Source: Lachnospiraceae bacterium (lineage in GTDB: Bacteria > Bacillota > Clostridia > Lachnospirales > Lachnospiraceae). Taken from it: a DNA stretch of 64,000 nucleotides. Where the stretch lies: assembly GCA_017556805.1 (NCBI GenBank), contig JAFYMC010000028.1, positions 1 through 64,000 on the forward strand, written 5' to 3'. The number at the start of each line of letters is the position of its first letter. Positions within the stretch are counted from its first letter, which is position 1. This document shows positions 1-9,757 of this stretch, piece after piece. The position numbers and the translations under genes were made by a program. The notes beneath the pieces are model-generated. The model had not been told where the DNA came from. It saw nothing but the letters and a program-made list of their open reading frames with translations, and ran no database searches.

Positions 1-1203
1 ACAGATGGTATCACCGGTAGTAGTAAACTTGAAGCCTACTGCTGCAGCGATATCACCGGAGTAAACCTTTTCAAGGTCCTCTCTCTTATTTGCGTGCATC
101 TGGAGAATACGTCCTACACGCTCCTTCTTATTCTTCGTAGCATTGAGTACGTAAGAACCTGCGTTCATCGTACCGGAATATACACGGAAGAATGCTAACT
201 TACCAACAAACGGGTCAGCCATAATCTTGAATGCAAGAGCTGCGAACGGCTCTTCATCGGAAGACTTTCTGGTAACTTCGTTACCATCCTCGTCAACACC
301 CTTGATGTCCGGTACATCGGTCGGAGCCGGCATGTACTCGATAACTGCATCAAGAAGCTTCTGAACGCCCTTGTTTCTGTAAGCGGAACCACAGCATACC
401 GGAATGGTCTGGCAGTTGATGGTTGCCTTTCTGAGAGCCTTCTTTAACTGAGCAACGGTCGGCTCATTACCCTCGAGATACATCTCAAGGAGCTCATCGT
501 CGGTCTCACAAATCTTTTCGATTAACTCTGCGCGATATAACTCACAGTCGTCAACCATATCAGCCGGGATATCGGTAATCTCGATCTGATCGCCCTTATC
601 ATCAAGATAGATATAAGCCTTCATCTCAAACAAGTCTACAAGACCCTTGAAGGTATCTTCCTTACCGATCGGGAGCTGTAAAACAACCGGGTTCTTACCC
701 AGTCTGGTCTTAATCATTTCTACTACATTGAAGAAATTTGCACCGGAAATGTCCATCTTATTAACGAATGCCATTCTCGGTACGTTATACTTATCAGCCT
801 GACGCCATACGGTCTCAGACTGCGGCTCAACGCCGCCCTTTGCACAGAATACACCAACGGCACTATCAAGTACACGTAAGGAACGCTCAACCTCTACGGT
901 GAAGTCTACGTGACCCGGGGTATCAATGATGTTGATACGCTGCTCTTCTGCCTTCGGCATGCCTTCATACGGATACATCTGTGTCCAGTGACAGGTGGTA
1001 GCTGCGGAAGTAATGGTGATACCTCTCTCCTGCTCCTGCTCCATCCAGTCCATGGTTGCATTACCCTCGTGGGTATTACCGATCTTATGATTTACACCGG
1101 TGTAGTAAAGAATACGCTCGGTAAGAGTGGTCTTACCTGCATCGATGTGCGCCATAATACCGATATTTCTGGTTCTCTCTAACGGATATTCTCTTCCAGC
1201 CAA
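1..1203 (-). CDS. fusA: Elongation factor G, N-terminal part (cut by window edge)
   Basis: Translational GTPase that drives ribosomal translocation and, with RRF, ribosome recycling. Only the first ~401 residues lie here; the reading frame runs open off position 1. Visible motifs: G1 AHIDAGKTT near residue 20, the switch segment [10 protein letters not shown], and the G3 and G4 regions further on. The start is a TTG at 1201-1203: its RBS GGAGGA at 1211-1216 is well spaced, and translation from it gives the normal EF-G N-terminus ([20 protein letters not shown]). Third gene of rpsL-rpsG-fusA, read from the promoter at 2486-2514. Confidence 0.97.
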   Translation of the reverse strand, partial: MAGREYPLERTRNIGIMAHIDAGKTTLTERILYYTGVNHKIGNTHEGNATMDWMEQEQERGITITSAATTCHWTQMYPYEGMPKAEEQRINIIDTPGHVDFTVEVERSLRVLDSAVGVFCAKGGVEPQSETVWRQADKYNVPRMAFVNKMDISGANFFNVVEMIKTRLGKNPVVLQLPIGKEDTFKGLVDLFEMKAYIYLDDKGDQIEITDIPADMVDDCELYRAELIEKICETDDELLEMYLEGNEPTVAQLKKALRKATINCQTIPVCCGSAYRNKGVQKLLDAVIEYMPAPTDVPDIKGVDEDGNEVTRKSSDEEPFAALAFKIMADPFVGKLAFFRVYSGTMNAGSYVLNATKNKKERVGRILQMHANKREDLEKVYSGDIAAAVGFKFTTTGDTIC

Positions 1204-1280
1204 GATTTTGTCCTCCTATTCTCAATTCTGATTCCGATTAACTGCATTTACGCAGATAGTATTGCCTGTTTAGGCAAATA

Positions 1281-1829
<549 letters not shown>

Positions 1830-1945
1830 TTAATCTATTCTTCAAGGCTGCGCAGCCACCTGCAATCTCTCATGAAAAATTAACCCTGGCACCGTCTGCT
1901 TATTAAGCAAACACAATCTGTAATGGAAAACTATTTGTTACTGAT

Positions 1946-2365
1946 TTATTTTGCGTCCTTCGGTCTCTTTGCACCGTACTTAGAACGAGCCTGGCGTCTC
2001 TTAGCAACACCTGCGGTATCCAAGGTACCTCTGATGATATGATATCTGGTACCCGGAAGGTCCTTTACACGGCCACCACGGATAAGCACAACGCTGTGCT
2101 CCTGAAGGTTGTGACCTTCACCCGGGATATAGCTGGTTACTTCGATTCCGTTGGAAAGACGTACTCTGGCAATCTTTCTTAATGCAGAGTTCGGCTTCTT
2201 CGGGGTCGTTGTTCTTACTGCGGTACATACACCACGCTTCTGCGGGGAGGAAGTATCCGTACTCTTCTTGTGTAAAGAGTTGAATCCCTTCTGTAATGCC
2301 GGAGCAGTAGACTTCTTCTCTAAGGACTTTCTGCCTTTTCTAACTAACTGATTAAATGTAGGCAT
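1946..2365 (-). CDS. rpsL: 30S ribosomal protein S12
   Basis: Decoding-centre protein of the 30S subunit. The start at 2363-2365 follows GGAGGTGA and gives [12 protein letters not shown], the usual S12 N-terminus, for 139 residues. The conserved [15 protein letters not shown] and [19 protein letters not shown] segments are intact. Lys is present at the position of streptomycin-resistance changes (TPKKPNS), as in sensitive wild types. First gene of the str operon. Its ~110-nt leader carries several small inverted repeats, whose role is unclear. Confidence 0.97.
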   Translation of the reverse strand: MPTFNQLVRKGRKSLEKKSTAPALQKGFNSLHKKSTDTSSPQKRGVCTAVRTTTPKKPNSALRKIARVRLSNGIEVTSYIPGEGHNLQEHSVVLIRGGRVKDLPGTRYHIIRGTLDTAGVAKRRQARSKYGAKRPKDAK

Positions 2366-2485
2366 TAATTTTTCACCTCCTATAATTTTAAGAAAAAAAC
2401 TATGTGGCTGCCTGGCAGACTTAAAATCTGCATATTCCTTTGCGTTTGCACGCAAAAATAGCCGCGTTTAGCACGCGCAATCTAT

Positions 2486-2514
2486 ATTATATCTGTATCG
2501 GGAAATCTTGTCAA
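2486..2514 (-). promoter_or_regulatory. Consensus sigma-A promoter of the str operon
   Basis: On the minus strand: -35 TTGACA (2509-2514), a 17-bp spacer, and -10 TATAAT (2486-2491). Both boxes match the consensus exactly, as expected for ribosomal protein genes. Confidence 0.93.
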
Positions 2515-2544
2515 GCACTTTTTCGTAAAAATAACAGTAAAAAA

Positions 2545-2587
2545 ACACCCTGAAATCCTTGTGTTACCGCTTCTGATTTCAGAGTGT
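2545..2587 (-). terminator. Intrinsic terminator after recJ
   Basis: A 13-bp stem pairs 2545-2557 with 2575-2587 with one mismatch. On the minus strand it is followed by seven T residues. It separates recJ from the str promoter. Confidence 0.85.
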
Positions 2588-2598
2588 TTTCCGCTGTT

Positions 2599-4392
2599 TC
2601 ATCCCACGGTATACTTCTTGTAATTACCGATAATAATCTGCGGATACTTTTCTCCCCGGAATTCATCCACCGACGGAGAAAAGGCAAGTGTCAGTCGTAC
2701 TTCTCCTCTGCCACGGTACAATTCCTGCACCGCCGCTTCTCCGCACGCCTCCGTAAGATATGCTTCAAATCCGTCCGCATCCTGAAAATACAGGCCGGTC
2801 AGAGATGTTCCCGCCGTATCCGTTATCTGCAGTCTCAGGGAGCTTCCGTCCTTTCCGATACGCCGCATTCCTTTTACGTACACTCCGCTTGCCGCAAACA
2901 CCGGTTTCGGATTTCCGTTGCCGAAAGGCTCTAACTGTGCCAGTTCCTCCATAAGTTCTTCCGAAATCGCCCCGAACGGAAGCACCGCATCCAGATAAAG
3001 CTTCGGTGTTAACTCTTCTGCAGTCAACCCCGCTGCCGCATTTAACCGTTCCTCCAACAGACTCACATGTTCCTCCGGCAAAGAAAGCCCCGCCGCCATA
3101 GGATGGCCGCCGAAGGCCAAGAACAAATCTTTCTGCTCCGACAGTTTTTCAAACATAGAGTAGCCTTCGATAGAACGACCGGAGCCCTTTACGCAAGTTT
3201 CTCCCTTTGTAAGAACCAGTGTCGGCAGGTAAAACTTCTCTCTGATCCGTCCGGCCACAATGCCTGCCAGACTTTCGTGGCACTCCGGCAAATAGAGTAC
3301 CAGCACCTGTACGCCTCCCTGTGCTATCTTTTCTTCCGCAAGCTCTACCGCCTGTCTCGTTGCCGCAAGGGTCATTTCTTTCCGAATATCATTCAGTTCC
3401 TTTAAATGAGCCGCCCGGCTTGCCGCTTCGGCTCCGCTGTCGCAAAGAAGCAGCTCCAACCCCAAAAGTGCGGTATCCAGTCTTCCCGCCGCATTAAAGC
3501 ACGGCCCCAGCAAAAAGCCCGCATGGTACGCCGTCAGTTCCTTATCCTCCAAGTCATAGGCAGCTATCAACGCCAGGATTCCCGCATTGTCACATTTTTT
3601 TGCCTGACGTAACCCTTGTGCTACCGCCACACGGTTCTCCCCCGTCAATTCCATCACATCACACACCGTAGCAAATGCCACCGGCACCAAAAGCTCCCGA
3701 AGCAAATACTCCCGTTGCTCCTTTGTCACCAGGTCGTCTGCCTTTTGCAACAGGAGACAAATCACCTTATAGGCCACCATTGCCCCGCAAATTCCCGTTT
3801 GCGGATAGGTCTCTCCCGGCTGCTTCGGATTTACAATCACATCCGCCGGCGGAAGTTCGTAGCAAACCGTATCCTCGTCCTTCCTGCATGGAATTTCATG
3901 ATGGTCGGTCACCACCACGGTCATGCCCAGCTCCTTCGCCCGGGCAATAGGCTCTGCCGCCGCAATTCCGTTATCACAGGTAAGAAGCAGAGCAATGTTA
4001 TCCTGCTCTGCTTCCTCTATCATCCGCATATTCATGCCGTATCCGTCCGCTATCCGGTCCGGAATCCGGTAATCCGCAAATGCTCCCAGAACATGAAGTA
4101 CTTTATATAGAAGAAACGTTGCCATCACACCGTCCACATCATAGTCTCCGATGATACGGATGCGCTTCTTTGCCCGGATATACCGTAACAGCAATTCTGC
4201 CGCCTCATCCGCATTCTTCAATAAGGAAGCTTCTGTAAGTCCTACTTCCTGTGGGTGCAGATAGCAAAGAGCTTGCGGCACTTCCGTAATCCCTCTGTTT
4301 GCCAGCACCCGGCAAACCGCCTTCGAAAGACCCAACTCCTGTTCCAGTCGTTCTACATCTGCTTTTTTATTCTTCAGTATCCATTCCGTCAT
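2599..4392 (-). CDS. recJ: Single-stranded-DNA-specific exonuclease RecJ
   Basis: 5'-3' ssDNA exonuclease of the DHH phosphoesterase superfamily, used in recombinational and mismatch repair. Metal-binding motifs are visible: GDYDVDG at about residues 82-88 and TDHHE around 162-166. The later GRLD and GGHPMAAGL motifs (DHHA1 domain) and a C-terminal OB-like region are also present. 597 residues, within the family range. The start at 4390-4392 follows GAGGAG; an upstream in-frame ATG would place that RBS inside the gene. It overlaps the end of the DUF4349 gene by 26 bp, suggesting translational coupling. Confidence 0.95.
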   Translation of the reverse strand: MTEWILKNKKADVERLEQELGLSKAVCRVLANRGITEVPQALCYLHPQEVGLTEASLLKNADEAAELLLRYIRAKKRIRIIGDYDVDGVMATFLLYKVLHVLGAFADYRIPDRIADGYGMNMRMIEEAEQDNIALLLTCDNGIAAAEPIARAKELGMTVVVTDHHEIPCRKDEDTVCYELPPADVIVNPKQPGETYPQTGICGAMVAYKVICLLLQKADDLVTKEQREYLLRELLVPVAFATVCDVMELTGENRVAVAQGLRQAKKCDNAGILALIAAYDLEDKELTAYHAGFLLGPCFNAAGRLDTALLGLELLLCDSGAEAASRAAHLKELNDIRKEMTLAATRQAVELAEEKIAQGGVQVLVLYLPECHESLAGIVAGRIREKFYLPTLVLTKGETCVKGSGRSIEGYSMFEKLSEQKDLFLAFGGHPMAAGLSLPEEHVSLLEERLNAAAGLTAEELTPKLYLDAVLPFGAISEELMEELAQLEPFGNGNPKPVFAASGVYVKGMRRIGKDGSSLRLQITDTAGTSLTGLYFQDADGFEAYLTEACGEAAVQELYRGRGEVRLTLAFSPSVDEFRGEKYPQIIIGNYKKYTVG

Positions 4393-5398
4393 GTTGCTCC
4401 TCATCCGGCCGCATCATTAAATCCGTTTTTATCGCAGCTCGCTTTACCTTTCCTGCCTTGACAGTCTTTTTTACTACCACAACCACTGCCACGATAATAA
4501 CTGCCCAGATGATGAGATACAGGAAGTTGGTTACCAGCCATACCGCAAAATTTGCCAGACCTTCCTTAATCTCATACCAGGTATCCGCAAAACCGTCCTT
4601 CATTCTGGACCAAAGGGTCGGGTCCTGCTCCACCGGCACAATCCGCTTCACCTCGGACACATCAATCGTTACTGTGGAATAATTCACTTTATTATCATAG
4701 AGCTTTAAGGTGGACGCATAGGACTCTATTTCGTAGCGAAGCTCCGTTAAATGCTGCTCCAATACAAGAATATTTTCTACCGTATCCGCCTTTTCCAATA
4801 ATGCTAAAAATCTCTCCTGCTCAATTTGCAAAGACTTCAGTCTTGCTTCGGTATCCGCATATCTGAGTGTAATATTCTCCGCATTTTCGGACTTTCTGAC
4901 CACCGTTGCGGTCTCGCTGACACCGGACACAAACAAATCCAGCTTACTCTGCGGAATCCGAAGGGTCATGGACGCCGAACGATATCCGTAGCTGTCCATT
5001 CCGTTGCCGAAAATCTGAGAACTCTGTATGTAGCCTCCGAACTCAGCCACTTTCCCGTTCAAATAAGAAATGAGTGTATCGAATTCCTTTGTCTGTAACT
5101 GCATAGTAACGGTACGAATCAGCTTTTCGCTTTCCGAATTATACAATTCCGTTTCTCCGGCGCCGTCTGTCATGCCGATCCCGTTTCCGTACTCTCCTCT
5201 CGTTGTAGAAGAAGTCATACCGTCCGACTCCGGTGCTTCGGATTTGGAATAATAGTAATCCCCATCCGCCGTGTCCGCCAGAAAATAGTTTCCGCCGTTT
5301 ACAGACTCCGCCATCATATCCGTTGTTTTTGCCGCACCGCAGCCGCTAAGAAGCAGTGCACCGATAACTCCGATCACCAACCATTTTTTCTTTTTCAT
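4367..5398 (-). CDS. DUF4349 lipoprotein
   Basis: Predicted surface lipoprotein of unknown function. The signal peptide MKKKKWLVIGVIGALLLSGC ends in a lipobox with Cys20. The body matches the DUF4349 pattern: a beta-rich N-terminal part, then a long amphipathic helix pair (about residues 180-235, rich in E, L, Q and R) resembling an extracytoplasmic coiled coil, a C-terminal transmembrane helix (about 295-317) and a short basic tail. The start at 5396-5398 has GGAGAGGAG upstream. It overlaps recJ and is probably co-transcribed with it. No catalytic motif is visible. Confidence 0.85.
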   Translation of the reverse strand: MKKKKWLVIGVIGALLLSGCGAAKTTDMMAESVNGGNYFLADTADGDYYYSKSEAPESDGMTSSTTRGEYGNGIGMTDGAGETELYNSESEKLIRTVTMQLQTKEFDTLISYLNGKVAEFGGYIQSSQIFGNGMDSYGYRSASMTLRIPQSKLDLFVSGVSETATVVRKSENAENITLRYADTEARLKSLQIEQERFLALLEKADTVENILVLEQHLTELRYEIESYASTLKLYDNKVNYSTVTIDVSEVKRIVPVEQDPTLWSRMKDGFADTWYEIKEGLANFAVWLVTNFLYLIIWAVIIVAVVVVVKKTVKAGKVKRAAIKTDLMMRPDEEQHDGMDTEE

Positions 5399-5532
5399 AA
5401 TATCTCCTCTCCGCACAATATACTTCTGTGCTCTAACCGATTAAAGTGAGCCGTTATAAAAAACAATACCCTCTCTACTGATTAGACGAGACACGGTTGC
5501 TGTCGGTTCCGTTTTTATGAAAAATTTCTATT

Positions 5533-6930
5533 TTATTCTTTCGACTCTGTTTCTTCTCTTAACTCTGCTTCCAGTTGATCCTTATCCCGCAGCATTCCCT
5601 CCTCGGTAAAGAACATAGCCGCATTCCAAAGAAGCCACTCATCATAACCGGCGGAATAGGTTGCGGATATCTGGGCACGAATCTCCTGTGGGCCGTAAGT
5701 AGCATACCGCCCCGCACCCAGATAGCTTGCCGTAAAATCTTGTAACCACGGACGCACCTCCGCACAATGTTGCTCTTCCGGAATTACGGAAAGCTTCTTT
5801 ACGGAAGACTTTAACTCCGTCAAAAGCAGCTGGAACGGCTTCGTGTCCGGATACTTTAGTCCGGCGTATCCGAAGCTGTAATGGGACGGATATACCATCG
5901 GACAAATATAATCCAGATAGCGGCTTAATTCCACATAACTCTGGCCGATGCTTTCGCCGTCCGCCTTGCTGTTAATAATCGTACCGAATACATCACCGCT
6001 GACAAACACGCCCATCGGCTTTAATTCCTGACAGGCATACTTTACAAATCCGGTAATGGCATCAATCTTCGTCTTTCCCTCGTTCAGGCCTCCAAAATCC
6101 GCCTGAGTAAAGGATCCGGACGCTGACGTACGCAGATAGTCGAAATTTATCTCGTCAAAGCCTGCCTCCGCAGCCTCCTTCGCAACCTCTACAATATACT
6201 CCCATGCCTTCTCGCTGTACGGATTCAGCCACCGTTCGCCCTCTTTATCCACATAAATGGAACCGTCATGATTCCGCACCGCCAGCTCCGGATTCTTCAT
6301 CGTTGCCACCTGATCCTTAAAGCATACGATACGTGCGATACAATAAATATCATGTTCTTTCAGCTTTCCCACAAAGGCCGGTAAATCTCTGATATACAAG
6401 GTCTCCGAACCGATTTCGTTTACAAGAGGATGTTGGGCGTCAAATAAAATACTTCCCACGTCATCCTTAATATCGATTACCATGGCATTTAACTCGGTCT
6501 CATCTAACATCTCAATCAATTCATCAATGGTCGGATAATCTCCCCTGCCCAGATATGCGGTGTTCACATAAATCCCCTTGGCATCCACCCGCTCTCTGGT
6601 ATCCACAAAATCCGCCATAAATCCGTCCGGATACACGCTTGTCGGCATCCCGGTCACATCCGGCGTTATCTCCGGCTCCTGTGTCACCACCGGCGTCATC
6701 TCCGGTACCGGTGTCGGCGTCGTATTCTCGCTCTTTGCTTCCTTCTTATCTAAATGGTAATCCGCCACAAAATAAGCTCCCACGCCGATGCCCGCTGAAA
6801 TCAGAAGCACTACAAAAAAACCGAGCAAACGGTTACTTTTCTTTTCCTTATATAATTTTCCGAAATCCGGCCCCGCATAACGGTTTCTGCTCCGTCTGCG
6901 TCGTCCGTTTCCATAACTTCGTCTACTCAT
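5533..6930 (-). CDS. Membrane-anchored putative glycoside hydrolase, DUF4015 family
   Basis: A 465-residue protein with a basic cytoplasmic N-terminus, one transmembrane helix (about 34-54), a Thr/Pro-rich stalk (about 69-95) and an extracellular TIM-barrel-like domain. The domain matches the DUF4015 family, classed as putative glycosyl hydrolases. Conserved features include GIYVN, AMVIDIKDD, FDEINFDYLR, which carries likely acidic catalytic residues, and DYICPMVYPSHY. The substrate is unknown; attachment outside the membrane suggests a cell-wall or capsular polymer. The RBS (GGAAAG) is weak. About 130 bp separate it from the DUF4349 gene, with no clear terminator between them. Confidence 0.85.
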   Translation of the reverse strand: MSRRSYGNGRRRRSRNRYAGPDFGKLYKEKKSNRLLGFFVVLLISAGIGVGAYFVADYHLDKKEAKSENTTPTPVPEMTPVVTQEPEITPDVTGMPTSVYPDGFMADFVDTRERVDAKGIYVNTAYLGRGDYPTIDELIEMLDETELNAMVIDIKDDVGSILFDAQHPLVNEIGSETLYIRDLPAFVGKLKEHDIYCIARIVCFKDQVATMKNPELAVRNHDGSIYVDKEGERWLNPYSEKAWEYIVEVAKEAAEAGFDEINFDYLRTSASGSFTQADFGGLNEGKTKIDAITGFVKYACQELKPMGVFVSGDVFGTIINSKADGESIGQSYVELSRYLDYICPMVYPSHYSFGYAGLKYPDTKPFQLLLTELKSSVKKLSVIPEEQHCAEVRPWLQDFTASYLGAGRYATYGPQEIRAQISATYSAGYDEWLLWNAAMFFTEEGMLRDKDQLEAELREETESKE

Positions 6931-7033
6931 AATTCAATCCCAACTTTCCTAATACATGGTATAATCTTTCCCACTTTCTATCTTATTGCAAAGCCCTTAT
7001 TTTGTCAACGGTATTTCCGATAAAGCCAAAGAA

Positions 7034-7067
7034 GGCGGATATCCTGCATTTCCACAGGACATCCGCC
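7034..7067 (-). terminator. Hairpin terminator after the SEC-C gene
   Basis: A 13-bp stem (7034-7046 with 7055-7067, one wobble) with an 8-nt loop lies just downstream of the SEC-C gene. On the minus strand it is followed by a T-rich but interrupted tract (CTTCTTTGGCTTT). Confidence 0.7.
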
Positions 7068-7106
7068 CAAATAACTTCTTAACAAAGGAAGTCTCTGCCC
7101 ACACAA

Positions 7107-7607
7107 TTATGCGCCGCAGCACTTCTTATACTTCTTGCCGGAACCGCACGGACACGGATCGTTACGACCGATTTTCTTATCCTTTACTACCGTACCGGAC
7201 TTCTTCTGCTCTAAGTACAACTCTTTTCTACGCTCCGGGGTAAGGAGGTTGTCCCACTGCGGAAGCTCGTAAAGCCAGGATGCATCAGCGCCTACCATGT
7301 TGTAGTAAAGCTTTTCCTTATCCCATGCAAGAGAAACCTTCGTATCCTCGGTCATCTCTTCAATCGGATTCGGAGTTACGAGGCTCTCGTTGATACCATC
7401 TAAGAAACCAACCATAATCTGAAGCGGGGTCTCATACTTTTCAGCTAACTGCTTTACGGTACCTTCCTCTACCATCTCCGGTGCGGAAAGAAGCTTCTCG
7501 TAAATGCCCTTCTCGATTACAAAATAATTATTCCAGAATGCCTGTCCCTCTTTGGAATTGATGTCAAGTGAATATGCGGCCTCACGCCACTCCTGTAATA
7601 AGCTCAT
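7107..7607 (-). CDS. SEC-C motif protein
   Basis: A 166-residue soluble protein. The last ~20 residues, [17 protein letters not shown], form the SEC-C zinc-binding motif (CxC-x8-CC) first known from the tail of SecA. The N-terminal ~140 residues are helical and acidic, and I do not recognise them beyond similar Clostridial proteins. It could be a ribosome- or SecB-associated adaptor, by analogy with other SEC-C proteins; this is inference. The RBS AAAGGGAC precedes the ATG. It is monocistronic, with its own terminator. Confidence 0.85.
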   Translation of the reverse strand: MSLLQEWREAAYSLDINSKEGQAFWNNYFVIEKGIYEKLLSAPEMVEEGTVKQLAEKYETPLQIMVGFLDGINESLVTPNPIEEMTEDTKVSLAWDKEKLYYNMVGADASWLYELPQWDNLLTPERRKELYLEQKKSGTVVKDKKIGRNDPCPCGSGKKYKKCCGA

Positions 7608-7875
7608 AATTCTGTCCCTTTCAAAAAAATAAAATCTTTTGTATAAGCGGTGTAATCCCGGCTATACTATACTCAGGTACATCAAACGATGTACAACCGA
7701 CACAAAACAGTCGGGGCTTCTTTTCCGACTCCCCCTCAGAAGAGAAGCACACAAAAGAAAGCAAAAACTTATCCTCCCCCTTTATATCGGACAAAGGCTG
7801 TTATTCCGACGGAATAGCGGTCTTTGTTTATTTTAACCGTGCTTCGCTGTTTTGTCAAGCAAAACAGACGTATCC
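7608..7875. other. 268-bp gap with an inverted repeat
   Basis: No gene seen. A perfect 7-bp inverted repeat with a 4-nt loop (7677-7683 / 7688-7694) lies upstream of the SEC-C gene and could be an operator. An imperfect hairpin near 7798-7830 lies just past the sufB-like gene on the minus strand and may be its terminator. I could not find a convincing promoter for the SEC-C gene here. Confidence 0.4.
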
Positions 7876-8793
7876 TTACTTTAAAAATCCGTTCACAATC
7901 TGTGCTTCCGCTTCCTCTTCCGTAAGTCCCAGCGTCATCAGCTTAATAATCTGCTCTCCGGCAATTTTACCGATGGCTGCTTCGTGAATGAGACTTGCCT
8001 CCAGATGGTTTGCGGTAATCTCCGGAATCGCGCGTACACTGGCGGAATCCATAATAATGGCGTCACACTCCGTATGACCTGCACAGGCATTGTTTCCGTT
8101 AATCTTGGATAAGAACACCTGATGGGAGGTATCCTTTGCCACAGAACGGGAAATCACGTTTGCGGAAGAGCCCGCACCGTTTAAGTCTACCGTAAACTCC
8201 GTCTCGGCAAACTGCTTGCCGTGAGTCATGAGCTTTTCCTTAATCACAAGGGTCGCTCCCTCGCCAAGCTCTGCCTTCGTGACACGCTTCGTGGAATCCA
8301 CACCCTTAATCTGCACGGTGTCCATCTCCATGTAAGCGCCTTCCTCCAGTACCATCTCCGTGGTCGGATTCATAATACGCTCGCCGGTACCTTCCCCGCT
8401 GCCGTAATGCTTCTCTACATATTTAATCTTCGCATTCTTCTTTAAAAAGAAGCGATGAATACCGGAATGCTCGGAAGCCGCATCGCCGCCGTTGTGAATA
8501 CCGCAACCCGCAACAATGGTCACGTCGCAGTCCTCTCCGATATAAAAATCGTTGTATACCAGTTCCTTTAAGCCGGTCTGGGAAAGAAGAACCGGAATGT
8601 GTACACTTTCGTTCTTGGTACCCGGCTTAATGATAATATCGATACCGGACACATCCTCCTTCGGCACGATATCAATGTTTGCGGTAGTGTTTCTGCCGCC
8701 GAGACCACCGTTAATACGGAGATTATAAGCCCCCTCCGGTACCTCGTGCAGACCCGCAATCTGTTCCAGTAATGTTCTTTGTATCTCGTCCAT
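7876..8793 (-). CDS. SufB/SufD-family Fe-S assembly scaffold (short SmsB type)
   Basis: A 305-residue member of the SufBD family, about two thirds the length of E. coli SufB. It has the C-terminal beta-helix core (AGCGIHNGGDAASEHSGIHR and GHTECDAIIMDSA) and the helical end with HEAAIGKI. The family acts as the scaffold on which Fe-S clusters are built, with the SufC ATPase. The start is ATG with GGAGAG upstream. It lies 30 bp after the sufC-like gene, and no sufS, sufU or sufD is nearby. This is the minimal two-gene (SMS-type) arrangement known from anaerobes. Confidence 0.88.
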   Translation of the reverse strand: MDEIQRTLLEQIAGLHEVPEGAYNLRINGGLGGRNTTANIDIVPKEDVSGIDIIIKPGTKNESVHIPVLLSQTGLKELVYNDFYIGEDCDVTIVAGCGIHNGGDAASEHSGIHRFFLKKNAKIKYVEKHYGSGEGTGERIMNPTTEMVLEEGAYMEMDTVQIKGVDSTKRVTKAELGEGATLVIKEKLMTHGKQFAETEFTVDLNGAGSSANVISRSVAKDTSHQVFLSKINGNNACAGHTECDAIIMDSASVRAIPEITANHLEASLIHEAAIGKIAGEQIIKLMTLGLTEEEAEAQIVNGFLK

Positions 8794-8823
8794 AAAAACT
8801 CTCCTGTCTCTGCCTTACTATGT

Positions 8824-9537
8824 CTACTTCACCTTAATACATGCCCCTGCCTTATTTAAAAGTCCCGGCAGGATTTCTTCCTTGGTACCCACATTGCTCA
8901 GCTCGCCGCCCGCAATCACCACAATCTTGTCCGCAATATTTAAAATACGCTCCTGATGGGAAATAATCAAAATCGAACCCTGAATCTTGTCATGCATCTC
9001 TTCGAATACACGAATGAGATTCTGGAAGCTCCAAAGGTCGATACCTGCCTCCGGCTCGTCGAAAATGGAAAGCTTCGTTCCTCTTGCCATTACCGTTGCA
9101 ATTTCGATTCGCTTTAACTCACCGCCGGAAAGGCTGGCATTCACTTCACGGTTCACGTAATCCTTTGCGCAAAGTCCCACTTCGGAAAGATAATTGCAAA
9201 CCTCTGCCACGGAAAGCTTTTTTCCGGCCGCCAGACTGATTAAATCCTTTACGGTAATTCCCTTAAAGCGAACCGGCTGCTGGAATGCAAAACTGATTCC
9301 TTTCTTGGCACGCTCTGTTACGGAAAGATTCGTAATATCCTCTCCGTCAAATAAAATCTGACCGCTTGTAGGCTGTATAATACCCGCCAGCACTTTTGCC
9401 AGTGTGGACTTACCGCCGCCGTTCGGGCCGGTAATGGCCACAAAACGGTCCTCTATGGTCAAACTGATATCCTTTAAAATGTATTTTTCCACGCCCTCAT
9501 TATCTACACGATAAGAAACATTTCTTAATTCAAGCAT
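8824..9537 (-). CDS. SufC-like ABC ATPase (SmsC type)
   Basis: A 237-residue ABC ATPase. Walker A GPNGGGKST is at about 37-45, the Q-loop at FAFQQP, the signature LSGGE at 136-140, Walker B LSIFDEPE at 156-163, and the switch His in ISHQER. FDEPEAGID is typical of SufC rather than of transporter ATPases, and the partner gene is a SufBD protein. The start at 9535-9537 (MLELRNVSYR) has AAAGGA upstream; the frame extends 17 codons further without a better site. Read from the promoter at 9599-9627. Confidence 0.9.
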   Translation of the reverse strand: MLELRNVSYRVDNEGVEKYILKDISLTIEDRFVAITGPNGGGKSTLAKVLAGIIQPTSGQILFDGEDITNLSVTERAKKGISFAFQQPVRFKGITVKDLISLAAGKKLSVAEVCNYLSEVGLCAKDYVNREVNASLSGGELKRIEIATVMARGTKLSIFDEPEAGIDLWSFQNLIRVFEEMHDKIQGSILIISHQERILNIADKIVVIAGGELSNVGTKEEILPGLLNKAGACIKVK

Positions 9538-9598
9538 AACAACAGGTCCTTTCTCTGTTTGTCGGGGTCTTTCCTCCCTCTTTCCCACATACCTTTAT

Positions 9599-9627
9599 AG
9601 TATATCCGCAGTTTTTCGTTTTGTAAA
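9599..9627 (-). promoter_or_regulatory. Promoter of the sufC/sufB-like pair
   Basis: Minus strand: -35 TTTACA (9622-9627), 17-bp spacer, -10 TATACT (9599-9604). It faces away from the yigZ promoter. Confidence 0.8.
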
Positions 9628-9664
9628 GATATTCATTACAAATTTATTAAATCTGCTATTATTC

Positions 9665-9693
9665 TTGCAGTATCCGCCTGTTTTTGATATACT
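9665..9693 (+). promoter_or_regulatory. Promoter of yigZ
   Basis: -35 TTGCAG (9665-9670), 17-bp spacer, -10 TATACT (9688-9693). Transcription should start near 9700, giving a leader of about 58 nt. Confidence 0.75.
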
Positions 9694-9710
9694 GTTTTCA
9701 TGCAAAAACA

Positions 9711-9741
9711 ACAAGAGTTCCCCGCCGGAGCTCCTGTTTTT
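9711..9741 (+). terminator. Terminator-like hairpin inside the yigZ leader
   Basis: An 11-bp imperfect stem (9711-9721 with 9727-9737, one mismatch and one wobble) with a 5-nt loop runs into five T residues (9737-9741). It sits between the promoter and the RBS of yigZ, so it could act as an attenuator or end a very short RNA. Confidence 0.45.
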
Positions 9742-9757
9742 CGAAGGGAGAACCGTT

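Noticed and set aside
2366-2480. Ribosomal-protein autoregulatory leader before rpsL
   Set aside because: Several small inverted repeats are present, but none matches a leader I recognise and no attenuator-like stem with a T tract precedes the RBS clearly.
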